This document shows positions 1 through 13,011 of a stretch of 64,000 nt of DNA, in pieces. The position numbers were made by a program, and so were the translations under genes. The stretch's first letter is position 1. Each line of letters starts with the position of its first letter. The notes below the pieces were generated by a model, which made no database searches, was not told the DNA's origin, and saw only the letters and a list, made by a program, of their open reading frames with translations. This DNA comes from Saccharina japonica (taxonomy: Eukaryota > Sar > Phaeophyceae > Laminariales > Laminariaceae), in contig MEHQ01000433.1 in assembly GCA_008828725.1 (NCBI GenBank), positions 1 through 64,000 of the forward strand, read 5' to 3'.

Positions 1-1359
1 CATTGAACACTGAACACGGTTCAAATTATTCAAGCGTTCTCTCACCTGACAAGTTGATCTTCCATTCTTTGGCTGCCAAACATTTCTGTACGGTTGGACT
101 CTCTCGGCCAGAGCCCCTTCTGGGCCATGGTAGCTCTGTCCTCTCCTTACAAGCAGAGCGAGAGAGGGCACAGAGTGGTACAGAGGTCGCTCGACTCGTC
201 TCTGTCGGGCGTTCTCTTGTCGAGTTTTATTTGCCAACGTCTGTTTTGACAAACATTCTAGCGGACTTCTCTACAAAACCTTTTTGAATGTTTGAGTGAG
301 CTCTCAGCTCTCAGCCAGCCTTCGGAGCATCCCTATCCTCACGTCAAGCTACAGCAGTACAACAACGCAGTCACAACAACACGCACGAAGTCAAGGGAAG
401 GAGGCTGAAAGTATTATGGCTCGATCGACGAGGAGATCGACCAGAAACCAAGGAGCTGGGTCCGGCGGCGAGAGCCCGCAGCCCCCGACAAGGAGTCGAA
501 AGGCGGGTCTTTGATCCTTTGTACCGACATGATAGTGCAATTCCTAGCAAGGGGTAGGGGGGGGTACCGTTACAACCGCTTGGATAGCTAGTATGCCTTT
601 GGCAGATCATATGCCTCTGCTCTTGATTGGTGCCGCAGACCTGCAATGAGCCACGGTCGGCTTTCCGCGCGTCTCTTTTGTCTCAGTGAGAGGAAGAATG
701 TGCAAAATTGGAATTTGTGTAAGAGTTTCATCGGCCTAATTTGAAATATGATGCGAATTCGCTCCCAGCACAGAGCACATACACACATGCACAACAGCAT
801 GATGAGATGCTAATTCGAAGGCTGCTTGACTGCCTGTGCCAGTGACGGCTCGGGGCTTGGGTGTAGGATCTCCCGTATGCTCAGGTTGCCTGCCCACGAG
901 CTGCAGCTATTGTATGGTCGAGCGGCGCTTGATGTGCAAACACAAAAGAAAGGCAAGGCATGTGCCTCTGAATGTTGCGCTATGATACTGGTGCTGTCGT
1001 GATGGTGTTGGTGGTGCGTGGTTCGCTTGCAAACACACCAAAGGCAGCACTCGCTGCTGGATAATGTTGGTGTTGGTGATGTGTGGTCCGCGGTGTGGTG
1101 GGTGGTGTTCTCTTGCTGCGCTCACACTGCTGTGCAATAGAGTTGTGCCCCGGCCTCAGAATTCTGGACCGGGTACCCGGCCCGGTTTTGAGGGATTCAG
1201 ACTGGCCCGGCCCGGGTACCCGGCGGGTCGGAGGACCCGGAGGACCCGGGTACCCGGGTACCCGGGGTATCATCCGTATTTACCCCCCCCGCGCTTGCTT
1301 TTACCGGCCTGGAAGCGGAAAGGTACTCAAACGACGTGGTAAGGAGGTAGGTGGGAGAA
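1..1359. other. Gene-poor left edge
   Basis: I see no exon I can support here. Positions 1,150-1,270 hold a cluster of overlapping GGGTACCCGG-type palindromes, a motif that recurs at 56,330-56,700. A short open frame at 3-287 ends in a stretch faintly like the C-terminus of copia-type polymerases, but this is too weak to call. A single ambiguous base (n) lies at about 1,365, just after this stretch. Confidence 0.4.
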
Positions 1360-4300
1360 GAAGANAAAAAGCACCAACACAGCGTGAGGCTGAAATCGAG
1401 TGGGTGGGGTACAGCTCACTCGCTCTGATCCGCCGGGAACAAAAAATAATGGACACCGCGCCATCCATCATCTGTAGGGACATCGCGCCAACGTTCATCG
1501 TGGTAGAACTACAACCAGTTACTACTGTACGCCTGTGCCTGACACCACCACCACCAACGAAAAACGCAACACGTTTTCCCACCTCGCCTCGTGCAGTATG
1601 TACGTACGTACGTACGTATACCTCCTACACTTCGTACTGTACTCTAGACACGTGATGTATACCTGCTATCATAGAGATATTTACCCACCATTCATCCCAC
1701 TTGGCTTCGCGCGACAAATAATGATATCTTCTGCCGTCGTCAGGAGATACCCGGGGTGCACCCCGAGGGGGCCCCCGGGGTGCACCCAGTTGGTAGGAGT
1801 AGCTGGGTATGGATCTTGTGCCGGTACATGCCCGTTGGGATCCCCGCGCATTTATTTTTGGATCTGGATCTTTTTGCGGCGGCGGGTAGAAACCGCCTGC
1901 AGCATGCTGAGCTGCTTAGCACGTAGTATATTCTATACTCGTGATGCCGAGACCAACGCGCGCAGCTCGTTCGTCATCGCAACGCTAAGAAGACGTAGTA
2001 GCACCTGCCCTGACTTTGCTGTGTATGCCTATCACCACTCGCGTGTCGCTCTCTGCACCTCGCTCACAAACGAACCTTTTCGCTAGCGCAATAATCAACC
2101 CAAGACCCTACTACAGTAGTATCTCTCTCTCTCTCCGTCTCTCTCTCTGGCCAGACCTAAAAAGCACCAACACAGCGTGAGGCTGAAATCGAGTGGGTGG
2201 GGTACAGCTCACTCGCTCTGATCCGCCGGGAACAAAAAATAATGGACACCGCGCCATCCATCATCTGTAGGGACATCGCGCCAACGTTCATCGTGGTAGA
2301 ACTACAACCAGTTACTACTGTACGCCTGTGCCTGCACCACCACCACCACCAACGAAAAACGCAACACGTTTTCCCACCTCGCCTCGTGCAGTATGTACGT
2401 ACGTACGTACGTATACCTCCTACACTTCGTACTGTACTCTAGACACGTGATGTATACCTGCTATCATAGAGATATTTACCCACCATTCATCCCACTTGGC
2501 TTCGCGACAACAATATATATTCTGCCGTCGTCAGGAGATACCCGGGGTGCACCCCGGGGTGCACCCAGTTGGTAGGAGTAGCTGGGTATGGATCTTGTGC
2601 CGGTATCTGCCGTTGGGATCCCGCGCATTTATCTTTGGATCTGGATCTTTTTGCGGCGGCGGGTAGAAACCGCCTGCAGCATGCTGAGCTGCTTAGCACG
2701 TAGTATATTCTATACTCGTGATGCCGAGACCAACGCGCGCAGCTCGTTGTCATCGCACGCTAAGAAGACGTGTGTAGCACCTGCCCTGACTTTGCTGTGT
2801 ATGCCTATCACCACTCGCGTGTCGCTCTCTGCACCTCGCTCACAAACGAACCTTTTCGCTAGCGCAATAATCAACCCAAGACCCTACTACAGTAGTATCT
2901 CTCTCTCTCTCCGTCTCTCTCTCTGGCCAGACCGAAAAAGCACCAACACAGCGTGAGGCTGAAATCGAGTGGGTGGGGTACAGCTCACTCGCTCTGATCC
3001 GCCGGGAACAAAAAATAATGGACACCGCGCCATCCATCATCTGTAGGGACATCGCGCCAACGTTCATCGTGGTAGAACTACAACCAGTTACTACTGTACG
3101 CCTGTGCCTGCACCACCACCACCACCAACGAAAAACGCAACACGTTTTCCCACCTCGCCTCGTGCAGTATGTACGTACGTACGTACGTATACCTCCTACA
3201 CTTCGTACTGTACTCTAGACACGTGATGTATACCTGCTATCATAGAGATATTTACCCACCATTCATCCCACTTGGCTTCGCGACAAATATATATTTCTGC
3301 CGTCGTCGGAGATACCCGGGGTCGTTCCCCAGGGGTGCACCCAGTGGTAGGAGGTAGCTGGGTATGGATCTTGTGGCCGGTACATGCCGTTTGGATCCCC
3401 GCGCATTTTTTTGGATCTGGATCTTTTTGCGGCGGCGGGTAGAAACCGCCTGCAGCATGCTGAGCTGCTTAGCACGTAGTATATTCTATACTCGTGATGC
3501 CGAGACCAACGCGCGCAGCTCGTTCGTCATCGCAACGCTAAGAAGACGTAGTAGCACCTGCCCTGACTTTGCTGTGTATGCCTATCACCACTCGCGTGTC
3601 GCTCTCTGCACCTCGCTCACAAACGAACCTTTTCGCTAGCGCAATAATCAACCCAAGACCCTACTACAGTAGTATCTCTCTCTCTCTCCGTCTCTCTCTC
3701 TGGCCAGACCGAAAAAGCACCAACACAGCGTGAGGCTGAAATCGAGTGGGTGGGGTACAGCTCACTCGCTCTGATCCGCCGGGAACAAAAAATAATGGAC
3801 ACCGCGCCATCCATCATCTGTAGGGACATCGCGCCAACGTTCATCGTGGTAGAACTACAACCAGTTACTACTGTACGCCTGTGCCTGCACCACCACCACC
3901 ACCAACGAAAAACGCAACACGTTTTCCCACCTCGCCTCGTGCAGTATGTACGTACGTACGTACGTATACCTCCTACACTTCGTACTGTACTCTAGACACG
4001 TGATGTATACCTGCTATCATAGAGATATTTACCCACCATTCATCCCACTTGGCTTCGCGACAACAATGATATATTCTGCCGTCGTCAGGAGATACCCGGG
4101 GCCCGGGGTGGCACCCCGACGGGGTGCACCCAGTTGGTAGGAGGTAGCTGGGTATGGATCTTGTTGCCGGTACATGCCGTTGGGATCCCCGCGCATTTAT
4201 CTTTGGATCTGGATCTTTTTGCGGCGGCGGGTAGAAACCGCCTGCAGCATGCTGAGCTGCTTAGCACGTAGTATATTCTATACTCGTGATGCCGAGACCA

Positions 4301-7300
4301 ACGCGCGCAGCTCGTTCGTCATCGCAACGCTAAGAAGACGTAGTAGCACCTGCCCTGACTTTGCTGTGTATGCCTATCACCACTCGCGTGTCGCTCTCTG
4401 CACCTCGCTCACAAACGAACCTTTTCGCTAGCGCAATAATCAACCCAAGACCCTACTACAGTAGTATCTCTCTCTCTCTCCGTCTCTCTCTCTGGCCAGA
4501 CCGAAAAAGCACCAACAAAGCGTGAGGCTGAAATCGAGTGGGTGGGGTACAGCTCACTCGCTCTGATCCGCCGGGAACAAAAAATAATGGACACCGCGCC
4601 ATCCATCATCTGTAGGGACATCGCGCCAACGTTCATCGTGGTAGAACTACAACCAGTTACTACTGTACGCCTGTGCCTGCACCACCACCACCACCAACGA
4701 AAAACGCAACACGTTTTCCCACCTCGCCTCGTGCAGTATGTACGTACGTACGTACGTATACCTCCTACACTTCGTACTGTACTCTAGACACGTGATGTAT
4801 ACCTGCTATCATAGAGATATTTACCCACCATTCATCCCACTTGGCTTCGCGACAACAATGATATATTTCTGCCGTCGTCAGGAGATACCCGCCGGGTGGC
4901 ACCCCGAGGGTGCACCCAGTTTGGTAGAGAGTAGCTGGGGTATGGATCTTGTTAGCCGGTACAATGCCGTTGGGATCCCCGCGCATTTATCTTTGGATCT
5001 GGATCTTTTTGCGGCGGCGGGTAGAAACCGCCTGCAGCATGCTGAGCTGCTTAGCACGTAGTATATTCTATACTCGTGATGCCGAGACCAACGCGCGCAG
5101 CTCGTTCGTCATCGCAACGCTAAGAAGACGTAGTAGCACCTGCCCTGACTTTGCTGTGTATGCCTATCACCACTCGCGTGTCGCTCTCTGCACCTCGCTC
5201 ACAAACGAACCTTTTCGCTAGCGCAATAATCAACCCAAGACCCTACTACAGTAGTATCTCTCTCTCTCTCCGTCTCTCTCTCTGGCCAGACCGAAAAAGC
5301 ACCAACACAGCGTGAGGCTGAAATCGAGTGGGTGGGGTACAGCTCACTCGCTCTGATCCGCCGGGAACAAAAAATAATGGACACCGCGCCATCCATCATC
5401 TGTAGGGACATCGCGCCAACGTTCATCGTGGTAGAACTACAACCAGTTACTACTGTACGCCTGTGCCTGCACCACCACCACCACCAACGAAAAACGCAAC
5501 ACGTTTTCCCACCTCGCCTCGTGCAGTATGTACGTACGTACGTACGTATACCTCCTACACTTCGTACTGTACTCTAGACACGTGATGTATACCTGCTATC
5601 ATAGAGATATTTACCCACCATTCATCCCACTTGGCTTCGCGACAATAATGATATATTCTGCCGTCGTCAGGAGATACCCGGGGTGCACCCCAGGGGTGCC
5701 CCGGGGTGCACCCAGTTTGGTAGGAGTAGCTGGGTATGGATCTTGAGCGTATTGCCGTACATGCGTTGGGATCCCCGCGCATTTATCTTTGGATCTGGAT
5801 CTTTTTGCGGCGGCGGGTAGAAACCGCCTGCAGCATGCTGAGCTGCTTAGCACGTAGTATATTCTATACTCGTGATGCCGAGACCAACGCGCGCAGCTCG
5901 TTAGTCATCGCAACGCTAAGAAGACGTAGTAGCACCTGCCCTGACTTTGCTGTGTATGCCTATCACCACTCGCGTGTCGCTCTCTGCACCTCGCTCACAA
6001 ACGAACCTTTTCGCTAGCGCAATAATCAACCCAAGACCCTACTACAGTAGTATCTCTCTCTCTCTCTCTCTCTCTCTGGCCAGACCCAAAAAGCACCAAC
6101 ACAGCGTGAGGCTGAAATCGAGTGGGTGGGGTACAGCTCACTCGCTCTGAGCCGCCGGGAACAAAAAATAATGGACACCGCGCCAACGATCATCTGTAGG
6201 GACATCGCGCCAACGTTCATCGTGGTAGAACTACAACCAGTTACTACTGTACGCCTGTGCCTGCACCACCACCACCAACGAAAAACGCAACACGTTTTCC
6301 CACCTCGCCTCGTGCAGTATGTACGTACGTACGTACGTATACCTCCTACACTTCGTACTGTACTCTAGACACGTGATGTATACCTGCTATCATAGAGATA
6401 TTTACCCACCATTCATCCCACTTGGCTTCGCGACAACAATGATATATTCTGTCCGTCGGTCAGGAATACCCGGGGTGCACACCCGGGGTGCACCCAGTTG
6501 GTAGGAGTAGCTGGGTATGGATCTTGGCCGGTTACATGCCGTTGGCGATCCCCGCGCATTTATCTTTGGATCTGGATCTTTTTGCGGCGGCGGGTAGAAA
6601 CCGCCTGCAGCATGCTGAGCTGCTTAGCACGTAGTATATTCTATACTCGTGATGCCGAGACCAACGCGCGCAGCTCGTTCGTATCGCAAGCAAAACGAGT
6701 AACGCGCTTGCTGTTATGCTACACCATCTGTGCTCTGACTCGTCACACGCGCATTGTTTCGGATCTGCGAAACTTTTCGGAACCCGTAGAAAGACGTGAC
6801 ACAGTAGTATCTTTCTCTCTCTCCGTCTCTCTCTCTGGCCAGACCGAAAAAGCACCAACAAAGCGTGAGGCTGAAATCGAGTGGGTGGGGTACAGCTCAC
6901 TCGCTCTGATCCGCCGGGAACAAAAAATAATGGACACCGCGCCATCCATCATCTGTAGGGACATCGCGCCAACGTTCATCGTGGTAGAACTACAACCAGT
7001 TACTACTGTACGCCTGTGCCTGCACCACCACCACCACCAACGAAAAACGCAACACGTTTTCCCACCTCGCCTCGTGCAGTATGTACGTACGTACGTACGT
7101 ATACCTCCTACACGTCGTACTGTACTCTAGACACGTGATGTATACCTGCTATCATAGAGATATTTACCCACCATTCATCCCACTTGGCTTCGCCGACAAC
7201 AATGATATATTCTGCCGTTTTACCTTTATTCCGTCAGAGCCATACCGAGGGGTGCACCCAGGTTGTGTAGGAGAGTAGGTCTGAGGTATGGATCTTGTAG

Positions 7301-8365
7301 ACCGAAGGTACATTGCCGTTTGGTATCCCCGCGCATTTATTTTTGGATCTGGATCTTTTTGCGGCGGCGGGTAGAAACCGCCTGCAGCATGCTGAGCTGC
7401 TTAGCACGTAGTATATTCTATACTCGTGATGCCGAGACCAACGCGCGCAGCTCGTTAGTCATCGCAACGCTAAGAAGACGTAGTAGCACCTGCCCTGACT
7501 TTGCTGTGTATGCCTATCACCACTCGCGTGTCGCTCTCTGCACCTCGCTCACAAACGAACCTTTTCGCTAGCGCAATAATCAATCCAAGACCCTACTATA
7601 GTAGTATCTCTCTCTCTCTCTCTCTCTCTCTGGCCAGACCCAAAAAGCACCAACACAGCGTGAGGCTGAAATCGAGTGGGTGGGGTACAGCTCACTCGCT
7701 CTGAGCCGCCGGGAACAACAAATAATGGACACCGCGCCAACGATCATCTGTAGGGACATCGCCCCAACGTTCATCGTGGTAGAACTACAACCAGTTACTA
7801 CTGTACGCCTGTGCCTGCACCACCACCACCAACGAAAAACGCAACACGTTTTCCCACCTCGCCTCGTGCGGTATGTACGTACCTACGTACGTATACCTCC
7901 TACACGTCGTACTGTACTCTAGACACGTGATGTATACCTGCTATCATAGAGATATTTACCCACCATTCATCCCACTTGGCTTCGCGACAATAATGATATC
8001 TTCTGCCGTCGTCAGGAGATACCCGGGGTGCACCCAGTTGGTAGGAAGTAGCTGGGTATGGATCTTGTGGCCGGTACATGCCGTTGGGATCCCCGCGCAT
8101 TTATTTTTGGATCTGGATCTTTTTGCGGCGGCGGGTAGAAACCGCCTGCAGCATGCTGAGCTGCTTAGCACGTAGTATATTCTATACTCGTGATGCCGAG
8201 ACCAACGCGCGCAGCTCGTTAGTCATCGCAACGCTAAGAAGACGTAGTAGCACCTGCCCTGACTTTGCTGTGTATGCCTATCACCACTCGCGTGTCGCTC
8301 TCTGCACCTCGCTCACAAACGAACCTTTTCGCTAGCGCAATAATCAATCCAAGACCCTACTATTA
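1360..8365 (+). repeat. Satellite-like array, nine ~780 bp units
   Basis: The same long unit recurs head to tail. Using the landmark GTGGGGTACAGCTCACTCG, units begin at 1404, 2197, 2973, 3750, 4542, 5332, 6126, 6885 and 7680, so the period is 759-795 bp. Within each unit, in order, are a block with ACAAAAAATAATGGACACCG, a CCACCA run, a GTAC tetranucleotide run, a variable GGGTGCACCC block, a GGATCTGGATC block and a CT-rich tract before the next unit. Most of the unit is close to identical between copies, which points to recent amplification or gene conversion. Each unit carries the same short open frames (81 aa on +, about 75 aa on -). They resemble no family I know and are probably non-coding by-products. 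The last unit breaks off into a CT-rich tract. Confidence 0.95.
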
Positions 8366-8371
8366 ATAGTA

Positions 8372-8408
<37 letters not shown>

Positions 8409-8429
8409 CTTTCTTTCTTTCTCTTTCTC

Positions 8430-8460
<31 letters not shown>

Positions 8461-8530
8461 TATCTCCCTCTCCCTCTGTATCTCTCTCTCGGTATCTCTC
8501 TCCCTCTCTGTATATTTATCTCTCTCTTGC
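8366..8530. repeat. CT-rich microsatellite
   Basis: This is a run of imperfect (TC)n with TCTT and TCCC variants. It extends the CT tract that ends every unit of the preceding array and marks the array's right edge. Confidence 0.85.
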
Positions 8531-8693
8531 CGCACGATGAAAATGCACGGTGCGGATAAAACGGGCGTCACGACCCCTGCACAGCAATCCCCGCCCCCGC
8601 CCCCGCCTCCTCCGTCGAATAGCCGACCTCGTATTTTACATATTCGCGTATGACTCGTGCGAGTAGTGAGCTTTCACACCCCGGACAGGATAA

Positions 8694-8890
8694 TGTGCAG
8701 ATATATCATCTACAGACAGATCATCCACAGAAATATCATCTCCGGACAGATCATCTACAGATGGGTCATCTACAGATAGATCATCTACAGACACATTATC
8801 TACAGATAGATCGTCTACAGATACATCATCTACAGATACATAATCCACAGATACATAATATACAGACAGATCATCTACGGATAGACCATC
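8694..8890. repeat. ~12 bp tandem repeat, ATCTACAGATAG type
   Basis: Imperfect tandem copies of a 12-bp unit built around GATCATCTACAGATA. The block is followed by a non-repetitive tail with CGATTCCCACTTC and then a GATC-rich stretch to about 9,180. The same order (12-mer block, then the same tail, then GATC-rich sequence) recurs at 51,778-52,230, so this is one dispersed composite repeat and not a chance microsatellite. Confidence 0.8.
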
Positions 8891-9273
8891 GATTCCCACT
8901 TCCATGGTTTAGATATTTGAAGGCATATGTATTTCCGATCTTGTTTATGATGAACTAACTAGTTGTGCGCAGCGCAGCGTATGTTGCCGGGCGGGACCCG
9001 GCAAATGTATATGCGTAAAAGCCTTAGCATGCCAATCCCTACCACCCGGAATACAGACACCTAGATCTTGCAGATCATTTAAGTCGGGGATACAGCAGCA
9101 GTATGTCCCGAATGATCTGTAGATCATTTAATGGGGATCTGACCTGAGCTGATCTGACCTGATCTGATCTGTCCGATGTTGTGCATTTTGTTTGTCGGAA
9201 CGGTTAGGGCGCCGATGGAGAGCCGGAGGAGAGCTACGAGTTTTCTGAGTCGCAGGGTGCTGCCCGCGCCAAG

Positions 9274-12200
9274 ATGGCACAGGCTACCGCCAAGCAATCG
9301 CAAGAGTTGCTTATGCAGGTGAGCTACGTACTGGTATTATATGTGCACACCAGGTACATATATACCAGGTGTGTACGTAATGCATATTTATACGAAGGAT
9401 CGTACGTACGTACATATTTTTTAATGGTATACGAAGTAGGGTTTTTTTGTCTGCGTTTGCGTTTGTTCATTTTCATCTCTTCTTATAGTTACCTACTGGT
9501 ACTCGTATTAAATAGTACGTTTTTTTTTCGTGCCCGTTTGATTAATTTTCTCTCTTCGATATTACCTACTGGTCATATATACGTTTTTTTTATACAAGCA
9601 CCTGGTATATTTTTGTTTTGTTCATTTTTCTCTCTCTTTTTTGCTCGGGCGGGTTACTCAGCAAGCAGTAGTATCCGATGGCAAGGATAATAATCAGAAT
9701 GCTTGTTTTGCCTTGTTTTTGTGGTGAGTTGGCTGCATTAGTAACAATCAACAATGTTGGTGCACACAGACAGGCACGCGGCGCTGGCGGGAGTCTCTCT
9801 CTGTTCCTTACGGGGCGTTTCTTGGAATTATTCTTGGTGGTTTCCCGCTGTCGGTATAGCGCGGGGGTTGGGAACCAAAAAACAGGAGAAAGACGAGAAG
9901 GGCGCCGGAGACATCAGCGCCAGTGAACGGGCGGAATTGGTCAAATCCATGATGCGCTTCCTCGTTATGAAAGGTGAAAAGTTATTTCTCCCACGTAACG
10001 AGTTCCGTTCACTTTTCTGTTTGTAATATGTTTTTTTTTTCGTCCCCCTCCCGATACAAACGAATGATCAGTTTTGATCATGTCCCCGAAGTATAATCAT
10101 CGTTTGTATTGATATTTTATCATAATGGTGATTATGTTTCGGGACACAAGTAGTGGTATACACTACGAGTATCCCTGTAGACTAAGGCGAGCAACAAATG
10201 AGCACCCCCCCCCCCCGACCCCGTCTCGGAAGGATGCGTAGCTGTCCATGCGTCAAATACTAAGGCAAGCAACATAAAATGAGGTCGCCCCCCCCCTTTA
10301 TGGTCATTCGACTACGGCCATGCAAGAATATTGAAGTACACACCTCCTCCCTTAATCTTGTGTCCCATCGAAAAATCTCCAGGAAACCCTGTCAAAAATG
10401 GGTTTCAAAGAGCGTAGCCTAGCAGAGCGAGAGAGCGATGCGTAGAGCGCATGGAAACGTGATTTCTTGCTCTTCATTTATCTTTCCCAGTCCGTCCCAT
10501 ACCACCCACCCACACACCCCCACACACTCACCCCACCCCACCCCACCCCACACCACAACCCCCCACCCCACCCAACCACCAATCCCACCACCACCTACCC
10601 CTCCCCCACAACACGCCACACCATACAACTGTAAACCACCCCACCCCACCATACTACACCACCCCACACAGTCCCGTCACACCTACCCTACCCCGCGCGC
10701 CGCGTCAGGTCTAAGCCACGAGCCTGCGACGAGGAAGGAGATGATGGACACCGTGCTCGGTACGGCTTATCGAGGCAAGCGCGTGCTGATGTACGTCCTC
10801 AAGAAGGCGGCGCGCCTGATCGAGAATGCCGTGGGCTTTCGCGTGAAGGTGGTGCAGAAGGACAAGCCGTACTACGTCAAGGACGTGTACTACGTCGTCA
10901 ACGCGCTGGTGAGTGTTTTTTTTTTTTCACACGAGAGGCCACAGATGCACCACGATAAACAGCAGCAAAGCAAGCGGTGTCGTGTCGTGCCATTCGCTCG
11001 CGTACCTCTTCGGCTGTGCCGCGTGCGGCTAGAATACCACTATCTCCCAAAATATTAGCACCGTTTTAATTTAATATCAATGTGCAAAATATGCTTATAT
11101 TTCCGGACAGTATATTTCCGGACAGAGTGGTATGCACTACGAACTGCTGTAGAGGCTAGGGACAAAACGAAATGAGCACTGGTTGTTTTGCTTGTTCTTC
11201 TTTGCTGTGACTCACAACTATCGCACGCCACTACTTCGTGTTAGTAGAGAGCCATGTGGTTGATTTCTCCGTAGCCAATAACAACTAGATACAGCAGTAG
11301 ATAGTATCCCTATTCAAGAACGCCCCGTGACAAGCCGAAACTGGCGCTCTTAACCCTTTTAGGACTGCAGACCCGTTTTGGGGACAATCCACTCTAATTA
11401 TAAGTAATTTGTCCCCAAAACGGGACTCCAGTCCTATGAGGGTTGAACTGCATTTTGATCTTATCTGTAGTGGAAAAATATATAGCTTTTTTAGTATAGA
11501 TGGGACAAGCCGTTTTGACCGCTCTTAACTCCAGAATGCTCTTGACTTGGGCGCTCTTGAATCGGAGTACCCACTGTAATCATGTACCAGGTACTTCGTA
11601 CTTATTCTGCGCCATGTTTAATATTTCTCTTATATACCCGAGCAGTCCGGGCTGGGCTGCTTGATGTGACCGGTGCTTTAATGGCGCTTGTTTTCAGTAC
11701 GAGCAACCTATTTGCGGGGCCCGTAAATGAGTGTATGGCATTTTAGTACGGAAGTGGCCAGTAAAAATACGTACGTAAATACATGTGAAGAACAATTTGG
11801 TCGACATTGTTTTCGAAAATATTAATTTTGCCGAATTTTTGCCGGACAACTTCCATGCAGGTATAGACTATATAGGGGTTGGGGTTACGTTTCATGGCGT
11901 TTTATCCCAAAATGCCTGATGATAATACTGAAAGCACACGCCGTACACACAAAAAAATGTTTTTTTGTATTTACTGTATCCTACCACGTATATGTTTCTT
12001 TACATGCCTCGTATACGTAGGCGACTCCTCTTCTTTTTCTTTCGACACGGCTGTTTCTTTCCCTCTCAAGTTTCAAAGTGGTTATAATAACGAACGAAAC
12101 CCTTTTTTCGGCCGTGTAATGTTTTGTACCGCGATGATTCTCGCCGCAGAACCACAACCAGCACGCGGCTGAGGTTCTCAGAGGCAGGGGGCAGGCCGCC

Positions 12201-12979
12201 CGCGGGTTGCTGACGATGGTGCTGTGCGTGATCTACTGCAGTCCCGACAAGGACAAAATCGTGACCGAGGACGAGCTGTTCAAGAAGCTGCACTCCCATG
12301 TGGACCCGAGGGTAAGTGGCACGCAATAAACCGGCGCCGGCGGTCTTCCCCTCTCTCCCTCCCTCTCTCCCTCCCTCCCTTCTTCCTCCCTCCCTTTTTC
12401 CTCCCCCCCTTCCCTGCCCTACCCTGCCCTACCCTACCCTGTCCTTCCCTACCCTACTCTACCCTACCCTACCTCCCTACTCTACTCTACCCTACATTTC
12501 CCTACTCTACCCTACCTCCCTACTCTACCCTACCCTACCTTCTACCCTACCTCCCTACTCTACCCTACCTTCTACCCTACTCTACCCTACCTTCTACCCT
12601 ACTCCTACCCTACTCTACCCTACCTTCTACCCTACCCTACCCTACTCTACCTACCTCCCTACCTTCTGCCCTACCCTGTCCTACCCTACCCTATCCCACC
12701 CTGCTCTACCCTACCCTACCCTGTACTTCCCTTCAGACATTTTGAAGAGTGGTGTCGTTTGCTCTCTATGACAGTCGCGTACCCTCGATTTTGAAGAAGA
12801 AAGCGATGTTTTTCGTGTGTGTATGTGTGCGTGCTCTTCCGCCACCGTGTGGTTTAGATTCCGGCAAAAGCTTGCATTGAGAGCGGCCGGAGCGGGACGA
12901 AGACGAAGACCCAGGCCGTCGTCCCGGACCTCGGAGATATCCACGAGCTGCTCGCGGTGAGAACGAAGGCATTATGGAA

Positions 12980-13011
<32 letters not shown>

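Noticed and set aside
3..287. Open frame whose last residues look faintly like a copia-type polymerase C-terminus (LADFSTKPF)
   Set aside because: The match is only a few residues with an insertion. The preceding frame shows no RNase H motifs, and no LTR, primer site or polypurine tract could be defined.
1404..8335. Repeated 60-100 aa open frames on both strands of the tandem array
   Set aside because: They are copied with the unit, start mostly at non-ATG or arbitrary positions, contain simple runs (His, Tyr-Val-Arg-Thr) and match no family.
12416..12735. Interstitial telomere
   Set aside because: The repeat is an imperfect pentamer with CTCTA and TTCTA variants, lying between two exons of one gene.
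12224..12771. Leu/Pro/Tyr-rich frames around 12.3-12.8 kb
   Set aside because: They are translations of the CCCTA/CTCCCT microsatellite in an NSE3 intron.
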